From CAUZIZ01 sp965222655 (GTDB lineage: Bacteria; Acidobacteriota; UBA6911; RPQK01; JAJDTT01): a stretch of 64,000 nucleotides of DNA. The notes beneath the pieces were generated by a model. It was given only the letters and a program-made list of their open reading frames with translations, was not told the DNA's origin and did no database searches. Every line of letters starts with the position of its first letter. The first letter of the stretch is position 1. Of the stretch, positions 27,040 to 36,000 are shown piece after piece. A program made the position numbers and the translations under genes. Where the stretch lies: contig CBDCUP010000003.1 in NCBI GenBank assembly GCA_965222655.1, positions 310,001-374,000 on the forward strand. The letters are read 5' to 3'.

Positions 27040-28665
27040 TCAGACCTGAAGGACACCCGTCCTCAAAGGCGGAATGTCGGGATTGAGCGAGGCGACCTCC
27101 AATGCCAGCTTCAGGGCGTCCCGGGTACGATGGGGTTCGATGATGGCATCTACCCACAAACGGGCTGCCGAGTACCGAGGATCCATCTGCCCGGTGTAGT
27201 TTTGTTCGATCTTCTCACGCAGCTCCTGGCGTGCCTGATCATCGATCTCACGACCTTCTTTCTGCAGTTGACGGATCCGAAGCTGAAGCAACGTCCGCGC
27301 CGCCTGCTCGGCTCCCATCACCGCATAGCGACTGTTGGGCCAGGCGAATAGAAAACGCGGATCGTAGGCCTTGCCACAAAGAGCATAGTTGCCCGCCCCG
27401 TAGCTTCCGCCGGTGATGACCGTGATCTTGGGTACCACGCTGTTTGCCACCGCGTTGACCAGTTTGGCACCTGATTTGATGATCCCGGAGATTTCAGCCT
27501 CTTTCCCCACCATGAACCCGTTCACGTCCTGGAAGAACAGCAGCGGAACACGGCTCTGATTGCAGTCCAGCACGAACCGAGCCGCCTTGTCGGCGCTCTC
27601 GGTGTAGATCACTCCCCCGATCTCGAAAGGCTTCCCGGATTCTCTCAAGTGTTGCTTCTGATTGGCCACCACGCCCACCGACCATCCTCCAAGGCGCGCG
27701 TACCCACAGAGCAGGGTCCTGCCACGCTCTGCCTTGTATTCAATGAACTCCTCGTCGTCGAAAATACATTCGAAGATCTGCCTGACATCGTATTCCTGGG
27801 AGGGGTCCAGGGGCATCAGGCGATAGATATCTTCGGGCGACCTTGAGGGAGATTTCTCCTCCACTCTCTGAAACGGAGCCCGGGAAAATTCGCCGAGTCG
27901 ACCGGCCAGCTGGCGAATCCGTTCCAAGCAGGCGGGGTCGTCCTTTTCTCGAAAGTCGATGGAGCCACTAGCAACCGAGTGGAGTTCTGCCCCTCCCAGC
28001 TCCTCGCTATCGATCTCCTGACCGATCGCCGCCTTCACCAGGGAGGGCCCCGCAATATAGAGACCGCTACCCTGAGTCATCAGAACCTTGTCGCACATGA
28101 TCGGAAGATAGGCTCCTCCTGCCACACAAGGACCCATGATGGCCGCGATCTGTGGAATGCCCTCGGCGGAGATCTTGGCGTTGTTGCGGAAGATTCGTCC
28201 GAAATCGTCTTCATCCGGAAAAATCTCGTCCTGGAGCGGGAGAAACACGCCGGCAGAATCGACGAGGTATATAAGAGGTAATCTGTTACTGATCGCGATG
28301 CGCTGCGCCCGCAGGACTTTCTTCACCGTCATGGGGAAGAAGGAGCCTGCTTTGACGGTGGCGTCGTTGGCGACGATCATGAACTGCCGACCTGCTACCT
28401 GGCCGATGCCAACGATCACACCCGCGGCTGGAGCTCCGCCCCATTCGCGATACATCTCAAAGGCCGAGAAAAGTCCCAGCTCGAAGAACTCGACTCCGGG
28501 ATCCAGCAATCGATCGATTCTCTCGCGGGCTGTGAGCCGACCTTTCTGGTGTTGTCGATCGATGGCTGCACCGCCTCCAGCCAGTTTGACCTGACGTTCA
28601 CTGGAACGGATCGTCTCCAGTACTTCGTCCCAGGTCTGGCAGGCATCTAGAGCTTTTTCCGCCAC
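27040..28665 (-). CDS. Acyl-CoA carboxylase carboxyltransferase subunit, methylcrotonyl-CoA type
   Basis: A 541-residue biotin-dependent carboxyltransferase beta subunit. LVDSAGVFLPLQDEIFPDEDDFGRIF and GPCVAGGAYLPIMCDKVLM, here in short form, match methylcrotonyl-CoA carboxylase better than propionyl-CoA carboxylase. The C-terminal ITGGSYGAGNYALCGKAYDP is also typical. It moves carboxyl from biotin to the acyl-CoA. The start is a GTG with AGAGG before it. No biotin carboxylase or biotin carrier gene is in the window. It forms an operon with the following hydratase gene. Confidence 0.88.
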   Translation of the reverse strand: MAEKALDACQTWDEVLETIRSSERQVKLAGGGAAIDRQHQKGRLTARERIDRLLDPGVEFFELGLFSAFEMYREWGGAPAAGVIVGIGQVAGRQFMIVANDATVKAGSFFPMTVKKVLRAQRIAISNRLPLIYLVDSAGVFLPLQDEIFPDEDDFGRIFRNNAKISAEGIPQIAAIMGPCVAGGAYLPIMCDKVLMTQGSGLYIAGPSLVKAAIGQEIDSEELGGAELHSVASGSIDFREKDDPACLERIRQLAGRLGEFSRAPFQRVEEKSPSRSPEDIYRLMPLDPSQEYDVRQIFECIFDDEEFIEYKAERGRTLLCGYARLGGWSVGVVANQKQHLRESGKPFEIGGVIYTESADKAARFVLDCNQSRVPLLFFQDVNGFMVGKEAEISGIIKSGAKLVNAVANSVVPKITVITGGSYGAGNYALCGKAYDPRFLFAWPNSRYAVMGAEQAARTLLQLRIRQLQKEGREIDDQARQELREKIEQNYTGQMDPRYSAARLWVDAIIEPHRTRDALKLALEVASLNPDIPPLRTGVLQV

Positions 28666-28795
28666 GTTTACCTCTTGCTATCGCTATTATAGACGCCAGG
28701 TGCGTCGTGGCCTTGGAGTAGAAAGGGAGCGAGTTTCGACAAGAGCCTGTCTCGTTCCCCGTTGGCGATGATTCGTGCTACGATCCTAGGTCCTT

Positions 28796-31474
28796 ATGAC
28801 TCTCGATTTTTTCGAGAAGTTTCGGGCCATCCTCTCAGAGTTTCCGGATCGAGTCGCACTGCAGGGACTCTATGAGGACGGCAGAGAGAGCTTCTCCTAT
28901 CAGCAAGTAGCCGACGAAACCGCCAAGATCGGCTTGTTCCTTCAGCGTTCCGGCATCGAGCCCGGGCACGCCGTCGGAATCCTCATGGAAAACCATCCTC
29001 GCTGGGGGATCGGCTTTCTGGCCGCCGACAGCGCAGGGGCAGTGATCGTCCCCTTCGACATTCAGCATTCGGACGAGACGCTCGCCAATCTGATTCAGCA
29101 TGCAGGTTGCCGATTCCTGATCTCCTCCGCAGGTTTCTACCCTAGACTCGACGGCATCCAGGAGCGGCTGCCGGCGCCCCTTCCTATCCTGGTAGCAGGC
29201 GATTCACCGAGCGAGGGCCCGAGCTGGGATCGAGTACTCGAGGAAACCGATTCCACACCTCCGCTGCCGTTGGTCCGGCGAGATCTGAACGATCCCTACC
29301 TCATCATCTATACCAGCGGCACCACCGGCAACCCAAAAGGTGTCGTGCTGACTCGACGGAATGTTTACTCGAACACCATCGAGTTGCTGGAGGTCGTTCA
29401 AGGGACTCCCGCGGACCACGTGCTTTCCGTGCTACCCCTCTACCATGTTCTCGCGCTGATGGTGAATTTCATCGTCCCCCTCTACATGGGAGGCCGAGTT
29501 ACCTATCTTGATGCCCTCGACGCCCCACGCATCATGAAGGCATTTCGTGAGGAGGGCATCACTATCTTCGTCTGTGTCCCCCAGTTCTACTATCTTCTGC
29601 ACCGCCGCATCCGGCAGGAAATTGAGGCTCAGTCCTTCTTGAAGAGATTCCTCTTCCGCAGACTGCTGAGCCTCTCGCATTTCTGCGAGGAGAGACTCGG
29701 GCTCCATCCAGGCCGCTGGTTGTTTCATCCCATTCACAGGCACTTCGGCCGACAGTTCCGGATCTTTGGAGTCGGTGGTGCTCGCTTCGACGTCGAAGTG
29801 GCCAGGGCTCTTCGCGACCTTGGGTTCACGTTCGTACAGGCCTACGGAATGACTGAAACGGCGGCCTTGGCAACGGTCACCCCGGCAGGCTCCAGCGGTC
29901 TGGGATCGGTTGGTAAGCCCCTGTCCCATGTGCAGATCAAGATCGACTCACCCAATGAACAGGGCATAGGTGGCGTGCTTATTCGGGGTGACAACGTGAT
30001 GTCGGAGTACTGGCAGAATCCCGAGGCGACGGCTGAGGTGATCCGGGATGGCTGGCTCGATAGTGGAGACCTGGGTTACCTTTCACCCGATGGATTCCTG
30101 AACATCACGGGTCGCCAGAAAGATGTCATCGTCCTCTCGTCCGGCAAGAACATCTACCCAGAGGAACTCGAACACTTCTATCAAAGCAACTGTCCATTCA
30201 TAGAAGAGATGTGCATTGTAGGGGTAGCGCCCAGCGATGCTGAGACACAGGAGAGACTGCACGCAGTCATCGTTCCCGATTTCGACTACCTGAAGAGCCA
30301 GCGGGTAGTCAATTCCTACGACATGATCCTCTATACGCTCGAGACCCTCTCCCGCCAACTGCCCTCGCACCAACATGTCCTCAGCTTCGAGATCCGGACC
30401 GAGCCTCTGCCTCGCACTACCACTCGGAAGATAAAACGTTTCGAAGTGATGGAGCAGGCAGTGGGTACATCCTCCTCGGGGTCTGCGGACCGCTTCGAGG
30501 AAGCCACGGCTCCCGAGGGCACGGTCGAGGAGAAGATCTTTGAGTTGCTGCGTCAGGTCAAGAACCCTCCCTTGATCAATCGAAGCATGAACCTGGAGCT
30601 GGATCTGGGCTTCGATTCCCTTGGTCGGGTGGAGTTCTTTTCAACGGTTCAAGAAAACCTGGGCGTGCAAATCTCGGATAGTGCCGCCGCCGAGATCTTC
30701 ACCGTTGAGGATTTGGTGCATCTGGTCGTTGACCTGTTGGGAGGAAAGGATGTCCAGGGAAAGGAAGTGAGACAGTCCTGGACCGAAATCCTGAACCAGG
30801 AATTCGATGAGGCCGACGCCCAGAAGGTCGGGGAGATCCTGGTCCGCCGCCCGCTGATGGAGACAATCTTCTATCTGACGGCCAAACTCGTCCACCTCCT
30901 CTCGAAGATCCTTTTCAGAATCAAAGTGACCGGGAGGGAGAACCTCCCGCGGAATTACCCCTTCATGCTTTGCCCCAATCACTTGAGCTTTCTGGACTCG
31001 TTTCTGGTGGTAGGCGTTCTTCCCTATCACGTCATCAAGCAGATCTTCTTTCTGGGATACAGTGACTACTTCGGTGGTCGCTACATGTCAAAGCTCGGAG
31101 GGCTGATCAGGGTCGTCCCCGTTGACTCCGACCGTCACTTGAGACAGGCTCTCCGGCTGGGAGCCGAAGGGCTGCGCCGTAACCTGGTGCTCTGCGTTTT
31201 CCCGGAGGGGACGCGTTCCATCGACGGCAGCCTCAAACCGTTTCGAAAAGGGCCGGGGATCCTGGCCACCGAGCTGAATATTCCTTTGGTCCCGGTTGGA
31301 ATCAAGGGGACGTACGAAGCCTGGTCCAGGGGTTCCAACAAGATTCGGCTGCATCCTGTGGAGATCCACTTCGGCAAAGTCTTTTCCCCGGATCGTTCGG
31401 AGACTTCCGACGCCGTGACCCAGCGCCTTTTCCAAAAGGTCGACCAGTTGATCACCTCTGAGAATACTGCTTAA
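28796..31474 (+). CDS. Acyl-CoA/acyl-ACP ligase fused to an ACP and a 1-acylglycerol-3-phosphate acyltransferase
   Basis: An 892-residue three-domain protein. Residues 1 to about 560 are an AMP-forming ligase with YTSGTTGNPKG (172), YGMTET (349) and SGDLGYLSPDGFLNITGR. Residues about 575-650 are an acyl carrier domain with the phosphopantetheine Ser in DLGFDSLGRVEFF (606). Residues about 690-890 are a PlsC-type acyltransferase with NHLSFLD (HX4D, 727) and FPEGTRSIDG (801). In principle it activates a fatty acid, loads it on its own carrier domain and transfers it to a glycerophospholipid-like acceptor. Bacterial Aas has the ligase and acyltransferase but no ACP. It is followed after 10 bases by a radical SAM gene. 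Confidence 0.87.
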   Translation: MTLDFFEKFRAILSEFPDRVALQGLYEDGRESFSYQQVADETAKIGLFLQRSGIEPGHAVGILMENHPRWGIGFLAADSAGAVIVPFDIQHSDETLANLIQHAGCRFLISSAGFYPRLDGIQERLPAPLPILVAGDSPSEGPSWDRVLEETDSTPPLPLVRRDLNDPYLIIYTSGTTGNPKGVVLTRRNVYSNTIELLEVVQGTPADHVLSVLPLYHVLALMVNFIVPLYMGGRVTYLDALDAPRIMKAFREEGITIFVCVPQFYYLLHRRIRQEIEAQSFLKRFLFRRLLSLSHFCEERLGLHPGRWLFHPIHRHFGRQFRIFGVGGARFDVEVARALRDLGFTFVQAYGMTETAALATVTPAGSSGLGSVGKPLSHVQIKIDSPNEQGIGGVLIRGDNVMSEYWQNPEATAEVIRDGWLDSGDLGYLSPDGFLNITGRQKDVIVLSSGKNIYPEELEHFYQSNCPFIEEMCIVGVAPSDAETQERLHAVIVPDFDYLKSQRVVNSYDMILYTLETLSRQLPSHQHVLSFEIRTEPLPRTTTRKIKRFEVMEQAVGTSSSGSADRFEEATAPEGTVEEKIFELLRQVKNPPLINRSMNLELDLGFDSLGRVEFFSTVQENLGVQISDSAAAEIFTVEDLVHLVVDLLGGKDVQGKEVRQSWTEILNQEFDEADAQKVGEILVRRPLMETIFYLTAKLVHLLSKILFRIKVTGRENLPRNYPFMLCPNHLSFLDSFLVVGVLPYHVIKQIFFLGYSDYFGGRYMSKLGGLIRVVPVDSDRHLRQALRLGAEGLRRNLVLCVFPEGTRSIDGSLKPFRKGPGILATELNIPLVPVGIKGTYEAWSRGSNKIRLHPVEIHFGKVFSPDRSETSDAVTQRLFQKVDQLITSENTA

Positions 31475-31484
31475 ATGGTCAGGG

Positions 31485-32360
31485 ATGATGCCCTCTCCAG
31501 CGTTTCCAGTCGCTAAGTTCGAGTATCTGGATACTCTCTGGTTCCAAGTCTCTGGAACCCTCTGCAACCTCCGCTGTACCCACTGCTTCATCAGTTGCTC
31601 TCCTGAGAATCACAGCTTGGAAATGATGGAGACCTCACAGATCTTCCAGAATCTGGAAGAGGCCAAGCGGCTGGGCGTCAAGGAAATCTACTACACCGGG
31701 GGAGAGCCCTTCATCCACAAGGATTTCCTCGACATCCTGGAGCGGACCCTGCGTGACTTTCCAACCTCCGTTCTGACCAACGGACTACCCATCGATGAAA
31801 ACCGCGCCGACCGGCTCCTGCGAGTGGCCGAGGCCTCGCCCTACTCTTTGGAGATTCGAATCAGTCTCGACGACTACGAGCAAGAGAGGAACGATGCCGT
31901 CCGTGGAAAAGGGACGTTCCGAAAGGTTCTCGCGGCCTATAAACGACTCTTCGACAGAGGCCTGCTTCCGATCTTGACGGTGACGGAGATCCGGGACTAT
32001 CTGGATCCGCAGGCGTCTGGACCAGGAGTCTACGACAAGTATTTTGATCTGCTCAGGTCCGTCGGTATCGGCCGTCCCCGAATCAAGCTTATCCCCGTCT
32101 TCGAGATGGGTATGCTGGACGCTCCCAACCGTCCGTCCTACGTCACCCATGACATGATGGAGCACTTCGATCCGTCGCTGCTGCAGTGCTCATCATCCCG
32201 AATCGTGACCCACGAAGGAGTCTACGCCTGCCCCATCCTGGTGGGTGAGAAAGAAGCACGCATGGGCAACTCCATCAAGGACGCCCTGGAGCCGTGTTCC
32301 CTCTACCACAGCTCCTGCCATACCTGCTATGTCACGGGCATGACCTGCAAAAACTTCTGA
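31485..32360 (+). CDS. Radical SAM protein with SPASM-like C-terminus
   Basis: A 291-residue protein. The [4Fe-4S]/SAM motif is CNLRCTHC (about residues 26-33), followed by YYTGGEPFIHKDF and the TNGLPI strand. Cys residues near the end (CSSS, ACPILVG, CHTCYVTGMTC) fit a SPASM or twitch auxiliary cluster domain. Length and layout resemble MoaA/PqqE-like enzymes, but no substrate is evident. It starts 10 bases after the ligase fusion and ends four bases before the phosphoesterase-like gene, so the three are surely one operon. Confidence 0.85.
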   Translation: MMPSPAFPVAKFEYLDTLWFQVSGTLCNLRCTHCFISCSPENHSLEMMETSQIFQNLEEAKRLGVKEIYYTGGEPFIHKDFLDILERTLRDFPTSVLTNGLPIDENRADRLLRVAEASPYSLEIRISLDDYEQERNDAVRGKGTFRKVLAAYKRLFDRGLLPILTVTEIRDYLDPQASGPGVYDKYFDLLRSVGIGRPRIKLIPVFEMGMLDAPNRPSYVTHDMMEHFDPSLLQCSSSRIVTHEGVYACPILVGEKEARMGNSIKDALEPCSLYHSSCHTCYVTGMTCKNF

Positions 32361-32364
32361 GCTC

Positions 32365-33156
32365 ATGGAGACTTATTCCAGGGTCGCGCTGTTCGGCGGC
32401 GTTTACAATAACCATCTAGCCCTGGAATGCCTTCTGCAAGACTGCGAGAGAGTCGGGGTAGATGCCATCTTCTGCCTGGGTGACATGGGTGGCTTTGGCC
32501 CGAGTCCCGACCGCTCCTTCCCCTATCTTCGAAACGGCAAGATACAGAGCATGGCGGGAAACTACGACGTGTCTCTAGCCGAGGGGAAGGAGGATTGCGG
32601 CTGCGGCTATACCGATCCCCGCGACAATCATTTCGCCCAGATCAGTTACGAATACACGTTCGAAAAGACGTCGGCAAAGAACAAGTCCTGGCTGGGCACT
32701 CTTCCCTCCTCGCTTCGCTTTGCCCTCGGCCCTCTTCGGGTCGAGTTATGCCACGGCTCGCCCCGCCAGACCAACGAGTTCCTCTGGGAGAGCGCATCTC
32801 CCGATCATCTCTTGTTCAAGTTCACCCAGGAGCACAATGCCGACGTCATCTGCTGCACCCACACAGGTATCAAATGGCATCGGGCCCTGGCTCAAGGGCG
32901 TCACTTCTTCAATGTCGGAGTCATCGGCCGACCCGAGAACGATGGAGACACCAATGTCTGGTACACACTCCTGGAGCACGCAGAAGGAAAGTTGAAGTGG
33001 GACTTTCGCCCTCTCCACTACGATCAGGAAGCTCTGGCAAAAGAAATGGAAACTGAGGGCCTACCGGAACCCTTCATCACCACTACCCGAAGCGGCTGGT
33101 GGACGACTTGCCTGGAGATCATGCCCGCCAAGGAGCGAGCCGCCGGCCTCTACTGA
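32365..33156 (+). CDS. Metallophosphoesterase-fold protein with an altered motif I
   Basis: A 263-residue protein of the calcineurin-like phosphoesterase superfamily. CLGDMGGFGP (motif II), AGNYD (motif III, Tyr for His), LCHGSPRQ (motif IV) and CTHTGIKW (motif V, normally GHTH) are visible. The first motif, normally DxH, reads ALFGGVYNNH and lacks the Asp, so metal binding must differ or only one metal may bind. It is the last gene of an operon with a radical SAM protein and a ligase-ACP-acyltransferase, which suggests a joint pathway of unknown product. Confidence 0.78.
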   Translation: METYSRVALFGGVYNNHLALECLLQDCERVGVDAIFCLGDMGGFGPSPDRSFPYLRNGKIQSMAGNYDVSLAEGKEDCGCGYTDPRDNHFAQISYEYTFEKTSAKNKSWLGTLPSSLRFALGPLRVELCHGSPRQTNEFLWESASPDHLLFKFTQEHNADVICCTHTGIKWHRALAQGRHFFNVGVIGRPENDGDTNVWYTLLEHAEGKLKWDFRPLHYDQEALAKEMETEGLPEPFITTTRSGWWTTCLEIMPAKERAAGLY

Positions 33157-33198
33157 TCTCTTCTAAGCTAGCCGCCATCTGAATGAACCTTGATCCTC

Positions 33199-33255
33199 GT
33201 AGGATGGGCACTCTTGCCCGTCACAGTCCCCGACGGGCAGGAGTGCCCGTCCTAC
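33199..33255. repeat. Dispersed hairpin repeat B, copy 1
   Basis: GTAGGATGGGCACTCTTGCC (from 33199) pairs with GGCAGGAGTGCCCGTCCTAC (ending at 33255) around a short loop. The same hairpin recurs at 57449-57505. It lies between the convergent ends of the phosphoesterase-like gene and queC and may act as a bidirectional terminator. Nothing else is seen in 33157-33347. Confidence 0.75.
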
Positions 33256-33347
33256 AGCCGACACGGTGCTATCGATGTTCCTGATTCGAGAAAACCGAAG
33301 TGTCTTCTCGAAATGGGGCTAGCACTCCTGGGGGCCGGGCGGGTTTG

Positions 33348-34037
33348 CTACGTCCGCGGCGGTGGTGGGGAAGCGTAGTCCGTCGGATCCTCAATACCCG
33401 CCGCGAAGAAAGCATCTATCCTCTCGTGGCACTTGCCACAAACCCCGCAATGTCTACTTCCTTGTGGCCTGGCACAGCTGAGGGTGCGCTCCAGCGGAAG
33501 GCGGGCACCCAGGCGAATGACGTCAGGTTTAGTCAAACCGGCAAAAGGACAAACGATCTCCAGGGTAAGATCGAGACCCCTGCTCAAAGCCTGCCCCAGG
33601 GACTCGAAAAACTCGGGAGTCGCGTCGCTGAACGGGTTGCTGCCCAAAGTGCCCAGTCCGATCTGGCCCACCGAGTGAAGCTTGCACCACACCGCGGTCT
33701 TCGAGATCAGGATCAGGTTCCGCCCCGGAATTTCCCATCTCTCATCCGGCTCATAATAGCCAGGGATTCCAGTCCCAGTGGTCTGCCACTGGCCCGAGTA
33801 GACATCATCCATGGGGAACTCCAGCGACTGAGGTTCAAGGATTCGAGAGTCTCCGATTGCACTCACGAAATTACGGAGAAACCCCAGTTCGGTTTCCTCC
33901 CAGAACAGGCCACAGCGGATGTAAATGGGATAGACGGGCTCGAAGACCTTGGCCAGCTCAGCCAACATGACACAGCTGTCGAGCCCGCCACTAGCCAAAA
34001 CCGCAATGCCTTGTGCACTCTCAACCAGAGGTCTCAA
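33348..34037 (-). CDS. queC: 7-cyano-7-deazaguanine synthase-like protein QueC
   Basis: A 229-residue PP-loop ATPase. The nucleotide loop is VLASGGLDSCV, PGRNLILISKTA is the family motif, and the zinc ligands are the four Cys in SCARPQGSRHCGVCGKC. QueC converts 7-carboxy-7-deazaguanine to preQ0. The likely start is a TTG at 34037 whose TTGA overlaps the queD stop. It is diverged from enterobacterial QueC, so a related amidating role on another substrate is possible. It is the last gene of a six-gene minus-strand run. Confidence 0.85.
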   Translation of the reverse strand: MRPLVESAQGIAVLASGGLDSCVMLAELAKVFEPVYPIYIRCGLFWEETELGFLRNFVSAIGDSRILEPQSLEFPMDDVYSGQWQTTGTGIPGYYEPDERWEIPGRNLILISKTAVWCKLHSVGQIGLGTLGSNPFSDATPEFFESLGQALSRGLDLTLEIVCPFAGLTKPDVIRLGARLPLERTLSCARPQGSRHCGVCGKCHERIDAFFAAGIEDPTDYASPPPPRT

Positions 34038-34462
34038 GCCTCCAAACCAGCCCTCAACCCACCTTCTCTATACTCGGCGAAGGCGTCAGGGGTCTCCCAC
34101 AGCCGCACTGCAGCAATCGGGAGTTCCCTGGCGCGCGCCTCGGAAAAGATCAGCTTTGAAATATTCTCGGCGGTTGGATTCACATCCATGATGTAGGGGA
34201 TTTCACCCAACTGCTGAAGAGCTGGCACCAGAGGATCGTCCTTTCGCAGCAGCATACGATGGTCCAACTCGGCATCAACGAATTCACCCAGCTGCGTTTT
34301 GACGTCGGTGAAGTCGAAGACCATCCCTCTGTGATCGAGCGTCTGACTCCAGAGCTCGACCTCTATGACCCCGTTGTGGCCGTGCGGACGCGCACACTTG
34401 CCGTTGTAGTCGAGCAGGCGGTGTCCGTAGCAGAAATGAAGTCGCTTGACGATTGTATGCAT
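34034..34462 (-). CDS. queD: 6-carboxytetrahydropterin synthase QueD (PTPS family)
   Basis: A 142-residue protein beginning MHTIVKRLHFCYGHRLL. Zinc ligands are His in CYGHRLL and HGHN, the catalytic Cys is in NGKCARPHGHNG, and DFTDVK and LDHRMLL are family motifs. QueD makes 6-carboxytetrahydropterin from dihydroneopterin triphosphate, the first committed step to queuosine. The frame extends to 34540 but overlaps the SDR gene without similarity. Its stop overlaps the start of queC. QueE and FolE are not nearby. Confidence 0.88.
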   Translation of the reverse strand: MHTIVKRLHFCYGHRLLDYNGKCARPHGHNGVIEVELWSQTLDHRGMVFDFTDVKTQLGEFVDAELDHRMLLRKDDPLVPALQQLGEIPYIMDVNPTAENISKLIFSEARARELPIAAVRLWETPDAFAEYREGGLRAGLEA

Positions 34463-34529
34463 AGCGTTTTCTAGCACCCTGGGCTTGTTTGTTTCAGAGT
34501 CGGAGGCTCGCGACCCCAGGGTCGGAGAC

Positions 34530-35297
34530 TCACGATCCACTCAATCCGACCCCGCCATCGGTGAGGATCGCCGAACCCGTCTTGGACCTCGAGCTGATGA
34601 GATGAAGGACATCGGCGGCGATCTCCTCGGGTGAAGACTGGCGCTGCAAGGGAATCCTCCGGCGAATCCGCTCCACTTCCTCCGGATCAAAATCAGGGGG
34701 AGGAATTACCAGACCTGGAGCGACGCTGTTGACGGTAACCTCGGGGGCAAGCTCTCTAGCCAGGACCTGTGTTGCTCCGTCAAGACCATACTTGGTAGCC
34801 AGATAGAATGCCCAGTCCGGATAGGCCTGGCCACGGACCGTCACTCGATCGGTAAGGTTGACAATCCGGCCCCAACCCCTTTTCTTCATCCCCAAGCCCA
34901 ACTGGATTCCCAGATAGAGGGGAGCCGCCATGTGAAGGTGCGCAAAGTAGTCGAAACGATCCTGAAATTCCTCACCGTCCTCGGGCAGCTTCCGAATCGG
35001 AGTCTTGGTGAAATCGGAGGCATTGTTGACCAGAATATCGATGGCGCCAAACTCCCTCTCAGCATCGTCGAGCAATCGCCGACAATCGGCAATTTCGGCA
35101 AGATCTGCCGGCAGCGCGAGGGCTCGCACGCCCTTGGACTGAAGCTCCTTGCTGGTCGCCTCGGCATCTTTGGCACTTCGTCGATAGGTAATCAGGACAT
35201 CCACACCCCGGTCGGCGAGGGCCAGACAGATGGCCCGGCCTACCCGCTTTGCGGCTCCCGTAACCAGCGCTTTCCTTCCCTCGAGACTTTCCAACAT
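34530..35297 (-). CDS. Short-chain dehydrogenase, pteridine reductase-like
   Basis: A 255-residue SDR. The cofactor motif TGAAKRVGRAI has the Arg typical of FolM/PTR1-type pteridine reductases and NADPH use. NNASDF and the YLATK catalytic pair follow. The frame is open to 35348, but that overlaps the previous gene; the ATG at 35297 fits the domain start. Pteridine reduction would fit the next gene, queD, which also acts on pterins. The link is inferred from context. Confidence 0.78.
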   Translation of the reverse strand: MLESLEGRKALVTGAAKRVGRAICLALADRGVDVLITYRRSAKDAEATSKELQSKGVRALALPADLAEIADCRRLLDDAEREFGAIDILVNNASDFTKTPIRKLPEDGEEFQDRFDYFAHLHMAAPLYLGIQLGLGMKKRGWGRIVNLTDRVTVRGQAYPDWAFYLATKYGLDGATQVLARELAPEVTVNSVAPGLVIPPPDFDPEEVERIRRRIPLQRQSSPEEIAADVLHLISSRSKTGSAILTDGGVGLSGS

Positions 35298-35310
35298 GGG
35301 CGGTCCAGGA

Positions 35311-36000
35311 TCATGAGGTGAGCACGACATACCACTGTCGGGGACCATGGACTCCCATCACCAGTGTCTTTTCGATGTCTGCCGTGCGGCTGGGACCGGT
35401 TACCAGAGTCAACGCGCTACCCAACTGGCCCAGCTCCGTTCTGCCGAAGAACTCGACCGAGTTCATCAACAGATCTCTTTGGGACAGAAAGACCACATGC
35501 GCCTCGGGTAACACCGACAGAAGACGCCCAGTACCGGGTGCCACCGAGTGAACAATTGTGCCGGTCTCGGCGATCCCGAAGATCGCACTGCTGACCGAGA
35601 CTGAAACAGCGGCCAGAGTCGCACGATCGTAGGGCTTGAAATGCAGGATCAGGGGAGATTCGACTCTTCCTTTGAAGTGGTAGCTGAAAACCAGGTGCTG
35701 ACCGCTGAAAGCCTCCGGATCCCGAAGCCGATAAGGCACATCGTGCTTCTGGAAAACTTCTTCACTTTCCCAGTAGATCTCGGTCGCACCCGTCTGCTCC
35801 AGTACTTGGCCAAGGATTCGGGACAGTTCGTCTGCACTCCGGCCATCGAAGAAAACGCCTCCGGCGGCTTCCAGTTCCTCTCGGAATTGGGAAACGGCAT
35901 CTTCGTAGGAAGGAAAGTCCGGCAACTCACCTGGCAGTTCCGACGTAGTGCCGGCGGCGCAGGCCCGACGTATCTTCTCCAGAACAGCAGCTCGGCTCAA
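35311..36000 (-). CDS. lutC: LutC-like LUD domain protein
   Basis: About 229 residues from a TTG at 36000 whose TTGA overlaps the lutB stop. The longer open frame upstream is only the lutB shadow. It has IFGIAETGTIVHSVAPGTGR, the LUD fold core shared with LutB, and a final SRTADIEKTLVMGVHGP typical of LutC. LutABC oxidise L-lactate to pyruvate through an iron-sulfur route independent of the flavin lactate dehydrogenase. Confidence 0.85.
   Translation of the reverse strand: MSRAAVLEKIRRACAAGTTSELPGELPDFPSYEDAVSQFREELEAAGGVFFDGRSADELSRILGQVLEQTGATEIYWESEEVFQKHDVPYRLRDPEAFSGQHLVFSYHFKGRVESPLILHFKPYDRATLAAVSVSVSSAIFGIAETGTIVHSVAPGTGRLLSVLPEAHVVFLSQRDLLMNSVEFFGRTELGQLGSALTLVTGPSRTADIEKTLVMGVHGPRQWYVVLTS

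Noticed and set aside
33199..33255. A tRNA or small RNA gene
   Set aside because: It is a simple long hairpin without cloverleaf features, and a second copy with paired changes marks it as a repeat.
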